Notes: generated by a model from the sequence alone, not told the origin. A stretch of DNA of 64,000 nucleotides from JAFAXD01 sp963760435 (GCA_963760435.1 CAVXDE010000022.1:62001-126000); one strand, 5' to 3'; counted from the first letter of the stretch, positions 24,666-34,292 are shown. Numbers and translations: made by a program.

Positions 24666-25438
24666 CAGAACTTATTCTTGCGCGCGCGTACTTCTGCAAA
24701 CACCTCGGCCGGCGAATGGCCGGACAGGCCGACGGCCGCTGCGACCGCCGGCACGTCGGCGCGCAGGAAGACGTTCTCTTTCTTTTCCGCGCCAAGCAGG
24801 GACGGGACGGTCGATTTGTTATTGGCGAGCAGGGTCGTGACTTCTTGTTCGCGGGCCGCCAAGTCTTTGTTGTTGGGCTCGATCGTCTTGGCAAAGCGGA
24901 TGTTCGCGGCGGTGTATTCGTGACCGCAATAGACCTTGGTTGCATCCGGCAACGCGCGCAGCTTCAGCAGCGAGTTCCACATCATCTCCGGCGTACCCTC
25001 GATGACGCGCCCGCAGCCGATGGAGAACAGCGTATCACCGACAAACGCCAACTGCTCATCGGCGAACCAGTACGAAATGTGACCGGCCGTATGGCCGGGC
25101 GTTTCCAGAACGCGGGCTTTGATCGAGCCGACCTTGACCTCATCGCCCTCGCCGACCTCGACGTCAACAGCGGGAATGCGCGCCGCTTCTGCGCGCGGAG
25201 CGATCACCCGGCAATGGTGGTGCTCTTTAAGTGCTTTGATGCCACCGGTGTGGTCGCCGTGGTGGTGGGTCACCAGAATATCGGTCAGTCGCCAGCCCGT
25301 CTCCTTGAGGGCGGCTTCGACCGGCTCTGCCTCAGGTGCATCGATAGACGCGGTTGCTCCCGTTGCCGGGTCGTGCACAAGCACACCAAAGTTGTCCTGC
25401 AAGCAACGAAAGAGATGCGTCTGGGCCGGCATGATCAC
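24665..25438 (-). CDS. gloB: Hydroxyacylglutathione hydrolase (glyoxalase II)
   Basis: 257 aa metallo-beta-lactamase fold. The metal motif THHHGDHTGG (His58, His60, Asp62, His63) is complete, and later GHTAGHISYW, FVGDTLFSIGCGR and YCGHEYTAANIRFA supply the remaining ligands and glutathione-binding residues. It hydrolyses S-lactoylglutathione to lactate and glutathione in methylglyoxal detoxification. First gene of the gloB-cupin pair and divergent from the methyltransferase at 25606. Confidence 0.94.
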   Translation of the reverse strand: MIMPAQTHLFRCLQDNFGVLVHDPATGATASIDAPEAEPVEAALKETGWRLTDILVTHHHGDHTGGIKALKEHHHCRVIAPRAEAARIPAVDVEVGEGDEVKVGSIKARVLETPGHTAGHISYWFADEQLAFVGDTLFSIGCGRVIEGTPEMMWNSLLKLRALPDATKVYCGHEYTAANIRFAKTIEPNNKDLAAREQEVTTLLANNKSTVPSLLGAEKKENVFLRADVPAVAAAVGLSGHSPAEVFAEVRARKNKF

Positions 25439-25540
25439 ACTCCATTACGATATGGTCGGTCGATAGAAGTGAATGTAGCGATGCTTCATCCAATGCTCTA
25501 GATCGCGTCCCGATTGAACGCGCTCTAGAATTTTCTATTT

Positions 25541-25590
25541 GGGCATGTCCTTTTTCGGAAAACCGGTATCCATTTTTCCGGGACATGCGC
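25541..25590. repeat. Dispersed rhizobial hairpin repeat, copy 2
   Basis: Arms GGCATGTCC-like at 25542-25550 and GGACATGC at 25581-25588 enclose the same inner CGGAAAA/TTTTCCG stem as copy 1 (21261-21309). Most of the 50 bp are identical between copies and both have the same orientation. Confidence 0.8.
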
Positions 25591-25605
25591 TAGCTTGCCG
25601 CCGTC

Positions 25606-26352
25606 ATGTCGTCGCTCGATGTCATCGACCTGCGCAATTTCTATGGCCATCGGCTCGGGACGGTGGCGCGGCGCTTTATTGGTCGCGCGATCCGGTCTGT
25701 GTGGACCGACACCACCGGCCAACGGGTGCTTGGTGTCGGGTACACGACCCCTTATCTGGGCCTCTTTCGCGAGGAGGCCGAACGCTGCCTGGCCTTCATG
25801 CCCGCCGCCCAGGGCGTGGTGAAGTGGCCGACCGCACGCCCCAGCTTGGCAAGCCTCGTTGATCCCGTGGAGATGCCGCTACCGGACTCTTCGATCGATC
25901 GGGTCGTGGTGGTGCATGGGTTGGAGATGTCCGAAGACGCCGCAGCCTTGCTGCGTGAGGTCTGGCGCGTGCTCAACTCCGGCGGACGGCTGCTTGTGGT
26001 AGTGCCGAACCGGCGCGGCTTATGGGCTCGCATGGATACGACGCCGTTCGGGCAGGGGCGTCCGTACTCACGTACGCAGATCACCGGGTTGTTGCGCGAT
26101 ACCTGGTTCACCCCGATGAGCTGGGGCGAGGCACTTTACGTGCCACCCGTATCGCGTGCCTGGTTCCTGCGTTCCGCGGTGGCGTGGGAACGCGCCGGCG
26201 CGACGATTTCGGCGCCGTTCAACGGCGTGCATCTCGTTGAGGCAAGCAAGCAGGTCTACCGGGTGATCCCGGCGCGGCGCGCCCGGCGCAAGCTGGTGCC
26301 GGCGCTCAATCCTGGGCTCGTGCCCGCGCCGGGCGTCCCGGCGCGCGGGTAG
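25606..26352 (+). CDS. Class I SAM-dependent methyltransferase
   Basis: 248 aa. The central region LPDSSIDRVVVVHGLEMSEDAAALLREVWRVLNSGGRLLVVVPNRRGLW is the motif III/post-III part of a methyltransferase-11 fold; the N-terminal glycine-rich loop is degenerate (LGVGYTTPYLG). A C-terminal region rich in Arg follows. It sits beside gloB in divergent orientation, the usual arrangement in related genomes as I recall. Substrate unknown. Confidence 0.82.
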   Translation: MSSLDVIDLRNFYGHRLGTVARRFIGRAIRSVWTDTTGQRVLGVGYTTPYLGLFREEAERCLAFMPAAQGVVKWPTARPSLASLVDPVEMPLPDSSIDRVVVVHGLEMSEDAAALLREVWRVLNSGGRLLVVVPNRRGLWARMDTTPFGQGRPYSRTQITGLLRDTWFTPMSWGEALYVPPVSRAWFLRSAVAWERAGATISAPFNGVHLVEASKQVYRVIPARRARRKLVPALNPGLVPAPGVPARG

Positions 26353-26364
26353 GTTGCGTCTTGC

Positions 26365-27102
26365 CTATTCGCCGGGCGGTGCTTCGTCGCCGCCATCATG
26401 GCCGCTCATCTCAGGCATGGGCGACATGTCGTTGCGCGGACCGCGATGGCGCCGGCGTCGGCGATGGAGCGGGAAGCGATCAGCGCCGCCCTGGCGCTCC
26501 TGGTTATCGTAGCTGCCGCCGTTTCCCTGCTGTGGGTGCTGCTGCTGTCCGTAGGAAGGTTGGCCGCCCTGCTGGCCGCCGCCGGTGATGAAGGACGGCA
26601 GGCGGTCGATGTTGCCGTCGTCTTGGGGCGGGTTGCCTTGCGGCTGCGGCCGGTTCTGTTGCTCGCGCGGCGGATAGAACTGGGCGTCGCGCGGCAGATA
26701 CGGTTGCGGGTCGCGCGGGCCGTAAGCCGGTTGCTGATGATCGCCGAATTGCGGCGCGCCGTCGTCATCCCCCTCATCGAAGGACTCGTCGTTGCCACGC
26801 ATCTCGGGTCCACCGCCTTCCGGTCGGTTGCCCTGGAAGTAGGGATTGCTTTGCCTGAACTGCTCCTGGGCCGCGGCAATCAAGCGCAGATAGTGCTCCG
26901 CATGCTGCGCGTAGTTTTCGGCGGCGATCGGGTCGCCTGAAACATGCGAGTCGCGAGCGAGCTGCTGGTATTTTTCAGCGATGTGGGATGCCGTTCCACG
27001 GATCTTCACGTCGGGGCCGTTGGATTCGTAGACCCGCGTCAGCGGGTTGTGCCCCTTGTTGCGACTACGCCCTCGCATGCGCTTGTTCTGACCGTTTCTC
27101 AT
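26365..27102 (-). CDS. DUF4167 domain protein
   Basis: 245 aa. The N-terminal segment MRNGQNKRMRGRSRNKGHNPLTRVYESNGPDVKIRGTA and the helix IAEKYQQLARDSHVSGDPIAAENYAQHAEHYLRLI are diagnostic of DUF4167, a rhizobial family of unknown function with basic, RNA-binding-like ends. The middle and C-terminal parts are low-complexity Gln/Pro/Gly repeats. It lies downstream of prmC and prfA, its normal position in the order. Confidence 0.9.
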   Translation of the reverse strand: MRNGQNKRMRGRSRNKGHNPLTRVYESNGPDVKIRGTASHIAEKYQQLARDSHVSGDPIAAENYAQHAEHYLRLIAAAQEQFRQSNPYFQGNRPEGGGPEMRGNDESFDEGDDDGAPQFGDHQQPAYGPRDPQPYLPRDAQFYPPREQQNRPQPQGNPPQDDGNIDRLPSFITGGGQQGGQPSYGQQQHPQQGNGGSYDNQERQGGADRFPLHRRRRRHRGPRNDMSPMPEMSGHDGGDEAPPGE

Positions 27103-27560
27103 GGCTTCCGTTCGCCACTCCTCGAAGTGCAGCGGCCGCGCACGACCGTTGCTGATTGAAACACCTGCGCTTGCGCGCGACGCACAACAACCCTCGCGTC
27201 CCTGCTGCGCGCAAGGAAGGACGCCCAGGCCCTCGCTTAACGAGCCCCCAATTCCGCAGCGCTAATTCAATAAGCCCACACACCGCGGTCTTACCGCGCC
27301 GCTCCACCTTTTCATCACGCGCCCCGCACGTCCTGCGACGGCGGCCGGCGCTCAGCCGATGAAGTATCTCGACCTGTGTTCAGTGAACTGCGTGCCTTGT
27401 CTCTCTGGGATGCGGGATGTCGCGTCCTCCGCGCCACCTGCCTCGCTGAGCCATGCTCCGGGCCGCTTGTGGGGCGCACCGATCCTCGGTCAATTCCGTG
27501 TCTGGAACCTAATGGCTCCCGGCTAATAATCCAAGAGATTTTTTGGATGGCCCTAATGTC
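27103..27560. other. Intergenic region, no gene seen
   Basis: About 460 bp between prmC and the DUF4167 gene. Frames present are short and Arg/Ala-rich without start signals. A small hairpin near the prmC end is the only structure noted. Confidence 0.45.
27529..27548 (-). terminator. Possible prmC terminator hairpin
   Basis: ATCCAA and TTGGAT form 6-bp arms with an 8-nt A/T-rich loop, 13 bp after the prmC stop on the minus strand. The stem is short and no clear U-run follows. Confidence 0.35.
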
Positions 27561-28448
27561 CTACCGCATAGGTTGCCGAAAAGCCACAAGGGCACGGGGG
27601 ACACCCGCAAGGTCCATTTGTGGCTTCTCCGGGGTCAATCCAGCTGCTGACAACAAGCCTGCGACCAGCTCTGCCTGGCCGATCCCCAGCTCAAGCACCA
27701 GTGCGCCGCCGTGCCGCAGCACGCGCGTCGCATCCGCCGCGATGGCCTGATAGGCGCCCAATCCATCCGGTCCTCCGTCCAGCGCCTGGCGAGGTTCGCG
27801 CCTCACTTCCGGTGCGAGCCCGGTGAGTTCGCCGGTCGCGACATAGGGCGGGTTTGAGACGATCAGATCAAAGTCTCCCGCCAGCGCGGCTGCGAAGCTA
27901 CCGCGCACGAACAGCGCCCGCTGCGCAAGCCGGAGTGCCCGTGCATTCAGGTGCGCGATCTCGAGCGCCGGTTTGCTGATATCGGTTCCAACGCCGCGCG
28001 CGCTTGGCAACTCCGAGAGCAACGCAAGCAGAAGACAACCGGAGCCGGTGCCGAGGTCTGCGATGCGGAGCGGCGCGTGGCGCAGTCCTTGCGAATCGAG
28101 AGCCCGCAGCGCGGCGTCGACAATCGTCTCCGATTCCGGACGCGGGACCAGTGTGGCCGGCCCAACCTGAAACCGCAGCCCCCAGAATTCCTTCTCGCCG
28201 ACGATGACCGCGACACTCTCACGCGCCAATCGGCGCTGGCCGAGCGCTGCGATTTTCTCCGCTTCGCCCGCCGTGATACTGCGCTCGCCCGCGACGACGA
28301 GGCCGGCGTGGTCGAGACCGAGTGCGAACCCAACCAGGATGCGGGCATCGAGCTCGGGTGAGTCGAGGCCGGCATCGCGAAACGCCGCGGCCAACGCCCG
28401 TCGCGCGCCAGCAACCGATGTGCTCTTTTCAAGCACGGGCGCCTGCAT
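27561..28448 (-). CDS. prmC: Peptide chain release factor N5-glutamine methyltransferase
   Basis: 295 aa. It has an N-terminal helical domain, the SAM-binding IADLGTGSGCLLLALL motif and the catalytic SNPPYVATGEL (NPPY) motif. PrmC methylates the Gln of the GGQ motif in release factors. Its ATG shares a base with the prfA stop (TGATG), so the modifying enzyme is coupled to its substrate gene. Confidence 0.95.
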   Translation of the reverse strand: MQAPVLEKSTSVAGARRALAAAFRDAGLDSPELDARILVGFALGLDHAGLVVAGERSITAGEAEKIAALGQRRLARESVAVIVGEKEFWGLRFQVGPATLVPRPESETIVDAALRALDSQGLRHAPLRIADLGTGSGCLLLALLSELPSARGVGTDISKPALEIAHLNARALRLAQRALFVRGSFAAALAGDFDLIVSNPPYVATGELTGLAPEVRREPRQALDGGPDGLGAYQAIAADATRVLRHGGALVLELGIGQAELVAGLLSAAGLTPEKPQMDLAGVPRALVAFRQPMR

Positions 28449-29527
28449 CAGCGGGTGCTCTCTTCGGCGGCGAGCAGGGCGGCCTGATGCTCGGTCACCA
28501 GCGCGTCGATGATCTCATCGAGCGCCTCGCCCTCCATCACCTGCGGCAGCTTGTAGAGCGTCAGGTTGATGCGGTGGTCCGTGACCCGGGCTTGCGGAAA
28601 GTTGTAGGTGCGAATGCGCTCGGACCGATCGCCGGAGCCGACTTGTCCGCGTCGCTCGGCGGCGCGCGCCGCATCCTGGCGTTGCCGCTCGGCGTCGTAG
28701 AGTTTGGCGCGCAGCAGTGCCATGGCCTTGGCGCGATTGCGATGCTGCGAGCGTTCCTCCTGCATCACCACGACGATGCCGCTCGGGATGTGGGTGATGC
28801 GGATGGCGGATTCGGTCTTGTTGACGTGCTGGCCGCCGGCGCCGCCGGAGCGCATCGTGTCGATGCGCAGGTCGGCATCATTGATGGCGACATCGACGTC
28901 TTCCACCTCGGGCAGCACCGCGACTGTGGCAGCAGAGGTGTGAATGCGGCCGGACGCTTCGGTATCTGGAACGCGCTGAACGCGGTGCACGCCCGATTCA
29001 AACTTGAGTTTGGCAAACGCCCCACGTCCGCGGATCTCCGCGATGATTTCCTTAAACCCGCCTGCGGTCCCTTCGCTCGCCGAAACGATCTCCGATTTCC
29101 ACCCATGTTGGCTGGCGTAGCGCTCATACATACGGAACAGATCGCCGGCGAAGATGGCAGCCTCGTCGCCGCCAGTCCCGCCGCGGATTTCCAGGATGAC
29201 GTTGCGCTCATCCATCGCGTCCTTGGGCAGCAGCGCGGTGCGAATTTCCTGCTCGAGCGCGAGGCGCTTGGCTTCCAGCACCGGGATCTCGGCGGTCGCG
29301 ATGGCGCGCATCTCGGGTTCGGTCGCCGTATCCGCAATCATCGCGTCGAGGTCGGCCAGCTCGGCGGCGACCCCGCGATAGGCCTTCACACGCTCGGCTA
29401 CCGGGCTGAGCTCGGCGAACTCGCGGGAGAGTTTTACATAGGTCTCCGGCGCGAGTGATTGGGAGAGCTCGGCCTCGATGGCGGCGTGGCGCGCCAGAAC
29501 GGTATTGAGCTTGGCCTCAGGCAACAT
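28448..29527 (-). CDS. prfA: Peptide chain release factor 1
   Basis: 359 aa. The GGQ motif is present in RSGGAGGQHVNKTESAIRI (about 226-244), and the stop-codon recognition region and the helical N-terminal domain match RF1 in length. It releases peptides at UAA and UAG. First gene of the prfA-prmC pair. Confidence 0.96.
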   Translation of the reverse strand: MLPEAKLNTVLARHAAIEAELSQSLAPETYVKLSREFAELSPVAERVKAYRGVAAELADLDAMIADTATEPEMRAIATAEIPVLEAKRLALEQEIRTALLPKDAMDERNVILEIRGGTGGDEAAIFAGDLFRMYERYASQHGWKSEIVSASEGTAGGFKEIIAEIRGRGAFAKLKFESGVHRVQRVPDTEASGRIHTSAATVAVLPEVEDVDVAINDADLRIDTMRSGGAGGQHVNKTESAIRITHIPSGIVVVMQEERSQHRNRAKAMALLRAKLYDAERQRQDAARAAERRGQVGSGDRSERIRTYNFPQARVTDHRINLTLYKLPQVMEGEALDEIIDALVTEHQAALLAAEESTR

Positions 29528-29551
29528 GGGTTCAAGTCTTCTTGTTGTCTC

Positions 29552-29569
29552 CCGTCTACTAGAAGACGG
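29552..29569. other. Near-perfect 18-bp palindrome between ptsP and prfA
   Basis: CCGTCT and AGACGG arms around ACTAGA, with the central CTAG also self-complementary. It lies in the 68-bp gap, so it could be a weak ptsP terminator or an element in the prfA promoter. Confidence 0.4.
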
Positions 29570-29595
29570 AAGCGCTCGCTACAAGGCGAGGAACA

Positions 29596-31863
29596 TTACA
29601 GCGCCAGCCCTTCGGCCTCGGCGAACTGCGTGAGGCGTTCGCGAATCGACGCCCCGGGGACCGGCTTCTCCACCAATGGGTAGAGCATGTCGGCGGCTTT
29701 GCGTGCGTTCGTCTCGAGCAACAACGCTTTCACCGGACCGATCGCCGAGGGTGAGAGCGACAACGACCGGTAGCCGAGCGCCACCAGGGCCAGGGCGCCG
29801 ATCGGCTTGGATGCGAGCTCCCCGCACAGGGTCACCGGCTTGCCGTAGGCGCGTCCTTTGTCGACGATCGCTTTGAGCGCGGCGAGCACCGGGCGGGACA
29901 GTGGATCAAATCGATCGGCAACCCGCGCGTTGCCGCGATCGATGGCGTACAGGAATTGCACCAGGTCGTTGGAGCCGACCGACAGGAAATCCACGCGCTC
30001 CAGCAACTCGTCGAGTTGATAGAGCAGCGCCGGTACTTCCACCATGGTGCCGATCTCGACGCGATCGGGAAGTCTGTGCCCGTGGCGGCGCAGGTGCGTG
30101 AGCTCGCGCTCGACCAGTATCTTTCCTTCGTCGAATTCATGTACCGCGGCCACCATGGGAAACATCAGCTTGAGCTCGCGGCCGGCGGCCGCACGCAGCA
30201 GGGCGCGCACTTGGCTGCGCAGCAAACCGGGCCGGTCGAGTCCAAGGCGGATGGCGCGCCAACCCAGCGCCGGGTTTTCCTCGGCGACATTGCGCATATA
30301 GGGGAGGATCTTGTCGCCGCCGATGTCGAGGGTGCGAAATACAACCGGTCGGCCGCCGGCGGCCTCCAGCACCGAGCGATAGAGCGATTGCTGTTCGCTC
30401 ACCCGCGGCATCGACGAAGCGACCATGAACTGCAGCTCGGTGCGAAACAAGCCAATGCCTGCGGCGCCGGTCTCGGCGATGTGCGGAAGATCAACCACCA
30501 GACCGGCGTTGAGCATCAGTGTGACCGGCTCGCCGTCCTTGGTCACGCATGGGCGCTCGCGCAGTGCCAGATATTGCTGCTGCCGGCGCGCGCGCAGGCG
30601 AACGCGTTCCACGAACGCGGCTTCCATGTCCCCGGACGGCCGCAGGTGGACCTCGCCGGTGATGCCGTCGACGATGATCGCGTCTGCCGGATCGACGACG
30701 CCAGTCGCGTTGGCGATCTCACCGACGGCGGCGATCCCGAGTGCGCGCGCCACGATGGCGACGTGCGAATTCGGGCCACCCTCTTCCAGCACGAGCCCGC
30801 GCAGCTTCTTGCGGTCGTAGTCGAGCAGTGCGGCGGGCCCCATGGAGCGTGCCACGATGATGGCGTTGTCAGGCAGGTTTTCCCGCGCTGGCGCATGCTC
30901 CTGTCCCATCAGCTGACGCATCAGGCGGTGCGCAAGGTCTTCCAGATCATGCAGCCGTTCGCGCAGATAAGGATCGGTCTGGCGCAGCATGCGGGCACGC
31001 GTGTCGGACTGGACACGCTCGACGGCGGCTTCCGCCGTAAGGCCGGTCAGCACCGCCTCTTCGAGACGGTGGGTCCAGCCACGGTCGTAGGCAAACATCC
31101 GGTAGGCTTCGAGCACCTCGCGGTGTTCGCCGCCCTCGGCGACCTCGCCGCGTTCCAGCATGGCGTCGAGATCGGCGCGCAACTTGGCCAGCGCGGCGTC
31201 GAGCCGTGCGCGTTCCTTGGGAACGTCGTCGGCAATCACATTGGTGACGACGACGCGCGGCTCGTGCAGCACGACGTGCCCGAGCGCGATCCCGTCATTG
31301 AGTGTGATGCCCTTGAGATGTAGCGGTCGCCGCGCCGCCGGCTCGGCGCCCGGAGGGGCAAGAGCCGACAGCTCGCCCGAGGCGATCATTTCCGCCAGCA
31401 CCATGGCGGTCGTCTGCAGCGCTTCGACTTCTTCTTCCGAGTAGGTGCGACGAGCGCGATTCTGCACGACCAGCACACCCAGCGTATTGCCGGCGCGCAG
31501 CACCGGGACGCCGAGGAAGGAGTGGTAGATCTCCTCGCCGGTCTCCGGCCGATAGGCGAATGCCGGGTGCGTGTGCGCCTCGGAGAGGTTGACCGCGCTC
31601 GCCTCGCTCGCCACCAAGCCAACGAGACCTTCGTCGGTGCGCAGCACGGTCTGGTGCACCGCTTCGCGCTTCAGGCCTTCCGTTGCGTAAAGCTCGAGGG
31701 TGCCGTCGACGCGCAGCACATAGACGGAGCAGACCTCAGCCACCATGTTGGCTGCGATCAACACCACCACCTTGTCGAGACGTTCCTGCGCGCTAACCGG
31801 CTCCGCCATCACTTCGCGAAGCCGGCGCAACAGCACGCGCGGACCGCCGAGTGCGCCTCGCAT
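29596..31863 (-). CDS. ptsP: Phosphoenolpyruvate-protein phosphotransferase of the nitrogen PTS (EI-Ntr)
   Basis: 755 aa from the ATG at 31863, which matches the usual length; the frame is open for 30 more codons upstream. An N-terminal GAF domain (about 15-165) precedes the PTS enzyme I part: N-terminal domain, swivelling His domain with GGPNSHVAIVARALGI (phospho-His), and the PEP-binding barrel with LFRTELQFM, FRTLDIGGDK and VGSNDLVQFLYAIDRGN. EI-Ntr passes phosphate to NPr and EIIA-Ntr to coordinate nitrogen and carbon signals; glutamine sensing by the GAF domain is known in relatives. Confidence 0.94.
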   Translation of the reverse strand: MRGALGGPRVLLRRLREVMAEPVSAQERLDKVVVLIAANMVAEVCSVYVLRVDGTLELYATEGLKREAVHQTVLRTDEGLVGLVASEASAVNLSEAHTHPAFAYRPETGEEIYHSFLGVPVLRAGNTLGVLVVQNRARRTYSEEEVEALQTTAMVLAEMIASGELSALAPPGAEPAARRPLHLKGITLNDGIALGHVVLHEPRVVVTNVIADDVPKERARLDAALAKLRADLDAMLERGEVAEGGEHREVLEAYRMFAYDRGWTHRLEEAVLTGLTAEAAVERVQSDTRARMLRQTDPYLRERLHDLEDLAHRLMRQLMGQEHAPARENLPDNAIIVARSMGPAALLDYDRKKLRGLVLEEGGPNSHVAIVARALGIAAVGEIANATGVVDPADAIIVDGITGEVHLRPSGDMEAAFVERVRLRARRQQQYLALRERPCVTKDGEPVTLMLNAGLVVDLPHIAETGAAGIGLFRTELQFMVASSMPRVSEQQSLYRSVLEAAGGRPVVFRTLDIGGDKILPYMRNVAEENPALGWRAIRLGLDRPGLLRSQVRALLRAAAGRELKLMFPMVAAVHEFDEGKILVERELTHLRRHGHRLPDRVEIGTMVEVPALLYQLDELLERVDFLSVGSNDLVQFLYAIDRGNARVADRFDPLSRPVLAALKAIVDKGRAYGKPVTLCGELASKPIGALALVALGYRSLSLSPSAIGPVKALLLETNARKAADMLYPLVEKPVPGASIRERLTQFAEAEGLAL

Positions 31864-32057
31864 CAGGTCCTGCCGCATCTCCGACCGGGGTCGCCCCGAT
31901 TCGGCGTGAAAGCATGGGAAAGCGCGCGCGGGAACCCGGCCCGCGGCGATCATCCCGTATCGCTATAGCGAACCGAGCCCAAGCGCTGCAAGGCGCACGC
32001 ATGCTGCGGCGCGGTGAAGCTCTTTTTGCGCAACAATGTCGGCAGCCGGGCTGATTC

Positions 32058-33353
32058 TCACTCCTCGCCTAATCGCCGCGCCATCCATCGCTTGAGCGGC
32101 GGCAATGAGTTGATGCTGCGAAATAGGAGACGCGACGTCAGTAGACCCGGGACGTTGTCCGTTACGGTCTGATGCATGGCGCGCAGTGAATTTTGCACCG
32201 CGCGAAAGCCGTAATCGCGCATGCCATCCTCATAGGCGCGAATCGCCTCGATAAGGTCGCGCTCGCCGCAGTGAGCGGCGGTGAGAGCGCGCTTGAGTCG
32301 CACCGCATCTTTGATCGCCACATTGGCGCCAACCCCCCGATAGGGCGTCATAGAATGAATAGCGTCCCCGAGCAGCGTAACGCGCCCGGTGCGCCAAGGC
32401 GCAACCGGAACGGAGGTTCGAATCGACAGGCATGACAGTGTGGTCGGATCAGACAAGTCGACCAGGTCACGAAAAGCACGGGCCCAACCCGTCATGGGAC
32501 GGCGCGCCGCAGCGGCGAGAGCCGGCGCATCGGCAGACTCGAGATCCGGTAGGGCGAATTTCGCCCGCTTGGCGCTGAGCGCCCACATCAAATAGCTGCG
32601 GGTGTTCTCGAAGATATTGCCGGCCCCGGCAAACGCCGGGATCGTTGGTGCCGAAAGACCCGACGGCGCCGCCGTTCATCTCCTGGATGGCAACGAACAG
32701 ACCGTAGCCGCCGCGGGCCGCGACGAGGCTGATCCCGTCCAGCAGGGGGCGCGCGATGCGATCTCGCGCGGTGTCGAGAAAGATTTTGCCGGCAATGCGC
32801 GGCGACGCCGGTCTCGATGCGCCGGGCATGCGGCAGGAATTGCCGCCGCACACGCGAGCCGCCGCCGTCGGCTGCCACCAGGACATCGCCGCGCGCCGAC
32901 GAGCCGTCCTCGAAATGCACGATGATCTGATCGCCGTGCTCCTCGTAGCGCGAGAAGGTCTTGCCGAACTGAACGTTGTCGAGCCCGGACAGCAGAACTT
33001 GCCGCAACGTGATGCGGCTTGCGGAACGATGACAGCGCGATCGGGTCCGTCGGCTGCACAAGCTCGCGCTCGAAACTGAGCAACTCGCGCATCTGTTCGG
33101 TGAAGAAGCGGACCGCGTTGTTGGGCGATCCGCACGTTCGGTCGAAGATGTCGAACAACTCGGGCGGCAGGCATTCATGCAGGCCCGAGCTGCCGGTCGG
33201 GCTGACGTGAACCCGATAGCCCTGCAGGCGATCGGTCGGCGTGCGATCGCGTTCATACACGGCGGCGCTGATGCCGCTGCGTTTGAGGCCCTGGGCAAGC
33301 GTCAGTCCGCCAACGCCGCCGCCGATGATGAGAACATGAAACGGTTTGGACAC
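32058..33353 (-). pseudogene. FAD-dependent monooxygenase gene broken by frameshifts
   Basis: Read continuously on the minus strand it would give a ~430-aa flavoprotein monooxygenase, but the homology moves between frames at least three times. Frame one carries VLIIGGGVGGLTLAQGLKRSG (FAD motif) to about 33020. A second frame continues ITLRQVLLSGLDNVQFG and VLVAADGGGSRVRRQFL (DG motif) to about 32800. A third holds IAGKIFLDTARDRIARPLL to about 32640. The last carries VTLLGDAIHSMTPYRGVGANVAIKDA (GD motif) to the stop. Frame changes lie near 33010-33030, 32795-32805 and 32636-32643. Either real decay or clustered sequence errors. Confidence 0.8.
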
Positions 33354-33500
33354 GGGAAGCTCCTTTCGAGAATGCAGCGAAGTTGATGCGTCGCCAGACG
33401 CGTCGCGCCGGGCGCGCTGTTCTCGCGGAGCTTTCGCTGGTAGCTTGAGGGTGCGCGCCTGAAGGCCAGCGCGCTCCGCGCGTTTGGTTTTCGGGACCGG

Positions 33501-33528
33501 CCCCGGCGATGTTCCAGCATCGCCGGGG
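33501..33528. terminator. Strong hairpin between the broken monooxygenase and PadR genes
   Basis: CCCCGGCGATG pairs perfectly with CATCGCCGGGG around a 6-nt loop. It follows the PadR-like gene on the minus strand; the T-rich side (CTTTGTGT) is on the plus strand, so direction is uncertain. Confidence 0.55.
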
Positions 33529-33550
33529 CTTTGTGTATCGGGCTCGCGCG

Positions 33551-34254
33551 TTACATCGGAGCCTCCTCGGCGGGATTGCTTGGTTCCGGTTTCGTGTTGA
33601 CGCGCGCTTGCCGCCTGCAGCTAGCGCGCCACAAATCGACCGGGCCCCAGTTCTCCTCGGTGACGCGGCGCACGAGCTCGGTCACGAACGCGAGCTCGGC
33701 GCGGATCAGCGCCACGCTTGTATTCGACCTCGACGACGAACAGCGGCGGAAACTTCTCGCCCGACCAGCGCGGGCGGCATTTCATGCGGCGGAAGCGGCA
33801 CCTCATGGTGCGCAAGCTCAGCCAGGTGCGCGTCGAGACGTGCCGCTTCACCGGACAGATGGATCGCGCGCTCGCGCAGCAGCGCGACAGCCTCCTCCGG
33901 CGGCAACACCGGCAGCAAGCTCAGCCCCGCGGTGAATTGCGGATACTCGTTCACGGGCGTGCGCAGCAGATCCGGCATCCACGACGCGCAGCTCATCGTA
34001 GCCGGTCCGGTGAGCTCGTAGGTCGTTCGCTCCGGGCGCTTGCCGGCGCGCGACGTCTCGCGGGGCGCGATGAAACCCCGGTCAACCAGCAGATCGATGA
34101 CCGTGTAGAGCGAGCCATAGCGCAGCTTGATGCTGTCTTCCTTGTGCCGCTGCTTCAGCGTCGCAGCCATCTCGTATGGATGCATCGGCCGCTCGAACAG
34201 CAGCGCCAGGACCGCCAGGGCGAGCGGATTGGCCGGATGGGCGTGCTTCGGCAT
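33551..34254 (-). pseudogene. PadR family regulator gene with a frameshifted C-terminus
   Basis: The N-terminal half from the ATG at 34254 is intact: ALAVLALLFERPMHPYEMAATLKQRHKEDSIKLRYGSLYTVIDLLVDRGFI is a PadR winged helix. After MPPALVG, family-like sequence continues in a second frame (EKFPPLFVVEVEYK, near 33760-33723) and then in a third (ALIRAELAFVTELVRRVTEENWGPVDLWR) ending at the TAA at 33551-33553. As read, the protein changes frame and stops at 33706 (182 aa). The DNA-binding half may still be made. PadR regulators often sit beside the gene they repress, here the broken monooxygenase. Confidence 0.78.
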
Positions 34255-34267
34255 TTTTATACCCGAT

Positions 34268-34292
34268 AACGAATATCCGTTTACGAGTATAT
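34268..34292. promoter_or_regulatory. Candidate PadR operator
   Basis: An AT-rich imperfect inverted repeat (AATATCCG, TTTA, CGAGTATA) lies 15-38 bp upstream of the PadR start. The A/T content contrasts with the flanks and fits an autoregulatory site, but arms match at only about five of seven positions. Confidence 0.35.

Noticed and set aside
29956..31323. 455-aa plus-strand frame opposite ptsP
   Set aside because: Antisense of EI-Ntr; His/Gln/Arg-rich with no motif.
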